This document shows positions 58,598-64,000 of a stretch of DNA of 64,000 nucleotides, in pieces. Where the stretch lies: assembly GCA_032164245.1 (NCBI GenBank), contig JAVMKO010000001.1, positions 63,470,892 through 63,534,891 on the forward strand. The letters are read 5' to 3'. Source of the stretch: Sternotherus odoratus. Lineage: Eukaryota; Chordata; Testudines; Kinosternidae. The notes beneath the pieces were generated by a model that was not told where the DNA came from, did not search any database, and worked only from the letters and a program-made list of their open reading frames with translations. A program made the position numbers and the translations under genes. How positions within the stretch are numbered: position 1 is the stretch's first letter; the number at the start of each line of letters is the position of its first letter.

Positions 58598-59379
58598 AAA
58601 AAATTACACTCCTGCAATATTAATCCTCCTTTGTGCTCTTAATTTAATCATCAGGAAGGAGGTAGCCATGGACTGTAAATGTATTTCCTTTGCATACAAA
58701 CAAGTATGACAATTGAAGTGACATCAGGAGAATATATTTTAAAAAAACCCTAATGAACTCTCATGCTAGCACTCATTTTTGTAAATCTATTGCAGTGCAT
58801 GTTGCCTAATGGAGATGTGGAGTTGTGTGCAGGTTGAGTCCAATTTTAATGACAGAAGGATACAATATGAATGTCAATCTTTTTCCCTCTCCGAATGCGT
58901 TGTTAACAGCCTACTTGATTTTCATCTTTAAAATGCAGAGGGGTTGGGAAGAAGAAATGTGAACAAATGGAATACATTTTTATTTACAATGAATCAGAAG
59001 TGAAGGGTATTGCTGCAAGGCACTGTGCAATACAGCAAACAACCTGCCTGTTTATACCTATCCTCACTTTTTAAAAAATGACCATGTCTCACTCTATAGT
59101 CTGAGGAATCATCTGTTATATTTATTGATGGGTTTGGGAGCCAAAAGTCAAGATTAAATTATAATTAAAAACTTACTTCCAATGACACTGCAACTCTCTA
59201 GGCATATTAAATAAACTTGATCAGATTGTCCCATGCTGTCCAGACAGTTTATTCACGATTGGACACACATTCATTTGTACACCTGTGCATTCTGGCATGA
59301 AGGGGGAGGTGAAGGAAGCTGTACTATTGGGAAAGAATTATTTAGCATTCTTTTGATTCATTTGGTTTTTTAGGAGATG
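57965..59379. other. Unassigned intron apart from a TG microsatellite
   Basis: Nothing recognised other than the dinucleotide tract listed separately. Confidence 0.4.
58557..58593. repeat. (TG)n microsatellite
   Basis: An uninterrupted TG tract of about 37 bp. Confidence 0.95.
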
Positions 59380-59384
59380 GTTGG

Positions 59385-60298
59385 TGTCAAGGTTGAATCC
59401 CCACTCTGTCACTCCGAGTGCAGACAGTGAGAGCTTGCAAGGATTCTAAAAATTAACACTTTCCTCTCCAGGCTCCTATCAAACTCCTAAGGTTACAGCT
59501 TTTCTCCGACCTTGGCTTGGTAAATGCTGCCACCACCTAAATGCAAAAAGAAACCCTTGCACCCAGGAAGGAGCACTTGGGAATTCCTCCCCATGGGGTA
59601 CCTTCAAGCCCTTTCACAACCCGCCCGGGAAGAGCAGAGAAAGAAAACAAAGGAAATTAGCTGTTGCCCCCAGCTAATCAAACAGCATATGCACAAACCT
59701 CTGGGGCCCCCAAAATCCAACCCTGTTCTTAAAAAAGGTAAATTTTATTAAAAACAAAAAGAAAGAAAATACATCTGGATCTTAAGCTTTTTTGCTAGAT
59801 CTTAAAAGAAACAATTACAAAAATTAAGCACCCAAAATAGCTTTCTTGGGAGTTCAGCTTAAAGGTTACAAGGAAACAAAAGCATCAGGGGTTAGCATGG
59901 AGGAGATCCACAAGCCAAAATAAGAAATAAACCTGATAGCATCTAACTAAACATTCCCTATCCAAATTATTTCTTATAGGTATGGAAGATACTTTTTCAT
60001 TCCTGGTTCAAACCTTACACAGTATTTCTGCTTATAGCATTGTTTCTCTGTGTCCCTGCAGCTCAGAGAATAATAGACAACGGGAAAGGTTTCCCCCCCC
60101 CCAATTTTAAAAAGTTTTACCTTCCCATTGGCTCTTTTGGTCAGGTGCCTACTCCTTTTTAAAAAAAAATAAAAAAAAATCTGTGGGCTTGGTTAACCCT
60201 TTATAGGTAAAGCAAGCAGAGAACAGACCAAGAGGGATTTTACAGCTAACTGGCTGGGTGTGATATGGGGGGAGTTACTGCCTCCCCCCCATATCACA
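59385..60298. mobile_element. Solitary LTR-like element
   Basis: Starts TGTCAAGGTTGAATCCCC and ends CCATATCACA (TG...CA). Flanks GGTTGG and TGTTGG differ at one base. The layout (CCCCACTCTG near the start, AAATTTTATTAAAAAC... in the middle, GGTTAACCCTTTATAGGTAAAG near the end) is like the LTR at 12420-13172, so the two are probably distant relatives. The end has a 14-bp hairpin (TGTGATATGGGGGG / CCCCCCATATCACA). No retroviral genes. Confidence 0.65.
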
Positions 60299-60762
60299 TG
60301 TTGGTATTAGCAGTTGAATATTAAGCGGTGGTAACTGTGCCTAGGTATGTTAGAACGAGATTGCTTATTTCATTAAAACCTTAATTTGTGTTTTATGGGG
60401 AAATACCATAGGCTGTAGCAATTATAATACTTGTAAGATTGGGAGAAAAGGTGCTTTGATGAAACCCTTGCAAATGAGATTGTCAATACACATTTAGTCA
60501 TTCCTTTGTGAATCATCTTGAGTTGAATTTGCATGATTACAGCAGACCTAGAAAACCTTTTACAACCATTATCAAATGATGCCATCATATCAACTGCTGG
60601 AGATAATTTGTACATTTATCCCCAAACCTCTCACTGCAGATTCTGCCCTCTTAAACCCGCATCCTTTTCCTTCATTACCCGTAAAGGTGACCTACAGTTG
60701 TCTAGAGAAAATATTGAGGGATGGCCCTCTTGTAATGCACATGTCAAAAGGGCCTCTCATTT

Positions 60763-60907
60763 AAGGTCAATCTTGTACTCACTGAAGTCAGTGGGAGATT
60801 TTGCTACAGGTTTTGGGTTCAATTTTGCAAGGCACAGAGCACCCACAGCTTCCACTGAAGTTGATCGGAGCTGTAGGAAGTGCTTAATACATCTCTAGGT
60901 CAAGCCC
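60763..60907. mobile_element. Palindromic MITE remnant
   Basis: CTCACTGAAGTCAGTGGGAGATTTTGC...GGCACAGAGCACCCACAGCTTCCACTGAAGTTGATCGGAGCTGTAGGAAGTGC has the repeated GAAGTCAGTGGGAG wording and inner palindrome of a common turtle-type MITE. Confidence 0.5.
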
Positions 60908-62957
60908 TCATTTGGAAGCAGGATTGATCCCTTAAATCTTGCATGGGAAAATGTGAACCACTGGCTAATTGGAGGTCACAGAGACCTGAATCGAGTTCTC
61001 TACATCTCACCTGGTACTTCTTAAAAAAAAAATCACAAATCAAAATCTACTCTGACCTATCAAAGTGCCTTCTGAAGGTATTGGTGTGGAAAGCTGAATC
61101 CTGAGTTGTATTAACTAAGGGAGTCTCCGCCTTGCAATTAATATTGTTAGAGAAAAGTACTTTTGCAGTTGATAGAGAATTTATTGAGACTTGCTCAAGG
61201 AAAATTGCTCTAAGAAAATCTAAAATTGCACTGTAGGCCTTTTGTTTGTGGGGGTGGAAGGGTGTTGAGGGAAATCAGTAAAGTTCCATGGCACAATGTA
61301 ATTTTTCTTTCAGCTTGTGAAAGTGGTTAGCAGCTGCTCATTGCCCTTAGCAGTTTGTTTTTAATTGACAAGGTTTCCATCCCAAGAGCTTTGAGTTGCA
61401 CACTGATGTCTCACTAGGCTAGACTGGATATGTGTAGTTAGGCTTGGAAGGATTAGATTTTTATCAGTGAATGCTGATCAATGTTGATTTCATCATCCAA
61501 ACATAAATGGAATATTTCCATAGATAATAGAAATTTACAGGAAGGCAAAGTAAGAAAAATGCTACTGGAAGTTTGTTTTAAAACTGATATTCTGAGGTAA
61601 GTATTAAAGTGTTATATAAAAAACACTGTTGTTTCTGAAACATAAATTATTAAAGCAGCTATCGTCTCAGTAATACACATATAATAAAGGACTACTGAAT
61701 TACCATTTTTGAAGAGAAAAAAACACTTAAGTGAAAGAACACACATTTTAAAACCAGCTGATTTACTCTTCATCTTATTTCACATGTATTTCATAGTCAC
61801 ATACACTGCATTTTTTTTCTTGTAACACATACTGTTGGAGGGAAAAAATGCAGAAAATCTGCAAATACTCGTTTCAAAGGTTGTGGCATTAGACTAGATT
61901 GTCTGCTCTGTGCATAGATGCAACTTCAGGGTGTACCTTTCCCCTCCCCTCCCCCTTGCATATATAGGGCTGTCTTCTGAAGTTTTAATGTGGTTCATAG
62001 TTCAAAGCAGCTATTGTACTCACCTGATTTGATGCATAGGATTTGACACCTCTAACAGAATATTGATGAAAGTATCTTAGCATTATGTTTTCAGTGATGA
62101 CTAAAATACATTTGCCATTTTTTACAACAATTTACATACAGTTGAAGAATATTTTTAAAAATAACATTGCTGATAAATTTGTGGTGGCTGAACTAAAAGA
62201 TGAGAGGGACTTCAAAAAGAAATACTACAGAAACTTGTATTAAAAAAAACAACTTTGTATGTTTCTTCAAAATTTTTGATGTTTTAACACATCAGCTGAT
62301 GATTCATTTCCTACATTTCAGTAGCCTTAACCTCTCTCTCCCTAGAATACTTGAACACAGTTAGGAGCATAGAAGTATTTTCAAGTGTGTTGTTATGCTG
62401 TGTACACTTTCCTATATTGCGATACTATTGCCTTCAATGTCCTCATTTATTGTCTTATGTAACCATGCTTCTCTATCTAATGTCTTTACTATATAATTTA
62501 ACTAATCACCTCTCTGAACATGATCTTTTGTTTCAAGTTCATGGCTATTACATGTAGCAGTATCAAAACTCCCTCCTCCCAGGATTTTGTGCTTTTTGGA
62601 CCATACTTTTTCAGATGACACAAAATTCATTCTCACCAAATGATTATGGCTTCTATTTTAGCTTAATTATGATAGGCTTGAATATGATGATAGAGAAGTG
62701 ACAATTTATAAACATGAATGAATGAGAGCCTCATAATGAATTCCTTGCAAGGCTGATAGATACTCTCTCCAATTTCTAGAGGGCAAAACTAAGGCCCTCA
62801 GCCGTTCTTGTCCTTATTAATTTTCTAGGTGGCAGACATTTTCTCAGATGTTACTGAGATTACTAAATTATCACCCGAGTTCTTACCTAGCGTCTTGGTT
62901 GGGACTGTACTCAGGGTGGCTGTTCCCTCCTGCCACTGCAGCCACATTATATTTTTT
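60908..62957. other. Unassigned intronic sequence
   Basis: AT-rich. Nothing recognised. Confidence 0.4.
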
Positions 62958-63040
62958 GCACACTAGCTCAGTCAGAGCTAGTGCAGATATGTCTCCTTAA
63001 GCTAAATTTGACACCTCCAACTTGAAGTGTAGACATACTC
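62958..63040. mobile_element. MITE remnant with short hairpin
   Basis: CACTAGCTCAGTCAGAGCTAGTG (62961-62983) is a hairpin, and CTTGAAGTGTAGACATACTC at the right is the end sequence of the hAT-like MITEs elsewhere in the window. Confidence 0.5.
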
Positions 63041-63983
63041 ACTGTTTGTGTTGCTCCTGCTTCCAGTTTGTTTCCACTGTGAAATTTGTGTGGCTGTATA
63101 ATGTATTAAAAACCAAGGCTGGAACCCCAATATGTAATTAATATGTACACCTTATAACCTTGATAGCGATTTAGAACTAAGATCAAAACCTGTATAGCTG
63201 GATCACAGTTAATTTTCAGTCTTTTCGAATGTGGTGGCTAGTGTGAATGTTCTGTGCTGGATGGAAAATCAGATCTGCACAACTGTTGGTGACTGTCTCC
63301 CTCCCTCTGGGCCACAGCAGCCAGCTTGGGCAACTGAACTTAGGATCAGAAATTCAAGCTTGCTTCTTTTTGTATGCATTGTCACCAGTAATAAAGATCA
63401 TGCAGGACAAATTACATACTTGGTTACACGTGTGTGAGCCTGTTGCCTTCAGGATGATTGGTATCTGGAACTTAGTGATGCACAAGAAGGAATAGACTCT
63501 GTCTGTCTCTCATAGCTGTATTAGCTGTGCAGAGTTAAAAAGCAGGAAGAGTATTCTTCGGTCAAAGTGAATAGATAGAACTCTGTATACACACAAGGAA
63601 CTGATCTATTGAGTATGAAGCTATCACTTTATGCATAGTGGCATTTTTGCACTTCAGAATGAATAGATTTGGGAAGCCCTGCATCTTAATTAAATCTTTT
63701 TCCCACAGTGAATGAGGTAGTTCCGACCATCCTATGGAGATCTTGTTTAATATTTGATAATAGAGGAATTCTACTTAGAGCATGTAATTGTGGATAAACA
63801 AATTGTAAGTCATTTCTGTGCATTTCCTTCCACTTAAATCTCCAATTGTCTCTGCTATTTTGCATACTTTAGCACATTATAGCTGAGGTTTTACTTTTAT
63901 CTGAAACCCAGACCATTTTCTCAATTTAATGAATACTCTCCAGCATTAGGAAGTAACTTTTTAAAAAGTACTATGTAATAAAC
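63041..63983. other. Unassigned intronic sequence
   Basis: Nothing recognised. Confidence 0.4.
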
Positions 63984-64000
63984 CAGGGGTTGGCAACCTT
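63984..64000. mobile_element. Left end of a hAT MITE cut by the window edge
   Basis: CAGGGGTTGGCAACCTT matches the left terminus of the element at 38048 with one change. Confidence 0.6.

Larger units (their letters stand above)
21135..64000 (+). other. TMTC2: TMTC2 intron 1 (5' part, runs off the window)
   Basis: The intron begins with the consensus donor GTAGGT at 21135-21140. No downstream + strand frame resembles the expected exon 2 (the luminal loop and next membrane segments), so at least 42.8 kb belongs to this intron. A very long first intron fits what is known of TMTC2 in other vertebrates. It contains only repeats and unrecognised AT-rich sequence. Confidence 0.8.

Noticed and set aside
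60259..60298. The 14-bp hairpin TGTGATATGGGGGG as an independent regulatory element
   Set aside because: It lies at the end of the solitary LTR and is more simply part of that repeat.
1..64000. CRISPR array, bacterial operon or prophage-like system
   Set aside because: No regularly spaced direct repeats with unique spacers and no dense bacterial-type genes. Composition, splice signal and repeats are vertebrate.

Overview
This is a vertebrate nuclear window with one recognisable host gene, the first coding exon of TMTC2 on the + strand (21052-21134), inside a CpG island at about 20.0-21.4 kb. The exon begins MIAELVSGALG, ends with a split codon at a strong donor (CAG|GTAGGT), and opens an intron that fills the remaining ~42.9 kb and runs off the window. 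I found no exon 2. The left ~19.6 kb reads as the intergenic 5' flank.

The repeat content suggests a sauropsid, most likely a turtle. This is a judgement from recognising repeat families, not from a search. It includes CR1 LINE pieces, many short palindromic DNA transposons (hAT-type with 8-bp target duplications and Harbinger-type with TTA), MIR-like SINE fragments, tRNA-like SINE heads and several solitary LTRs.

Layout. 0-3 kb: palindromic MITEs and a hAT-type element (1760-2574) that carries a GC-rich minisatellite and has landed in a CR1 tail. 6.0-6.5 kb: a CR1 reverse-transcriptase fragment. 6.65-8.85 kb: an antisense relic of a different LINE with ORF1-like and endonuclease motifs. 9.6-13.2 kb: three LTR-like blocks, one with a perfect 5-bp duplication. 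13.5-14.2 kb: a worn Harbinger transposase. 15.7-16.9 kb: a long inverted-repeat element interrupted by a perfect 60-bp foldback insertion with 15-bp target duplications. 19.66-19.78 kb: a small MITE.

The TMTC2 leader holds three ATG-started upstream ORFs. The last one ends by overlapping the main start (ATGA). In the intron the main items are a complete but degenerate 3.83-kb Harbinger transposon (42285-46112) with both its transposase and its Myb/SANT-like partner, a full-length 121-nt 5S rRNA-like sequence (49377-49497), a nested pair of DNA elements at 51.4-53.1 kb, a solitary LTR at 59.4-60.3 kb and many MITEs. The rest is AT-rich intron where I recognise nothing. I see no evidence of a novel multi-gene system. 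The best leads are the foldback insertion, the uORF arrangement, the minisatellite-bearing hAT and the 5S-like copy. Most other open frames are short or artefacts of GC-rich repeats.
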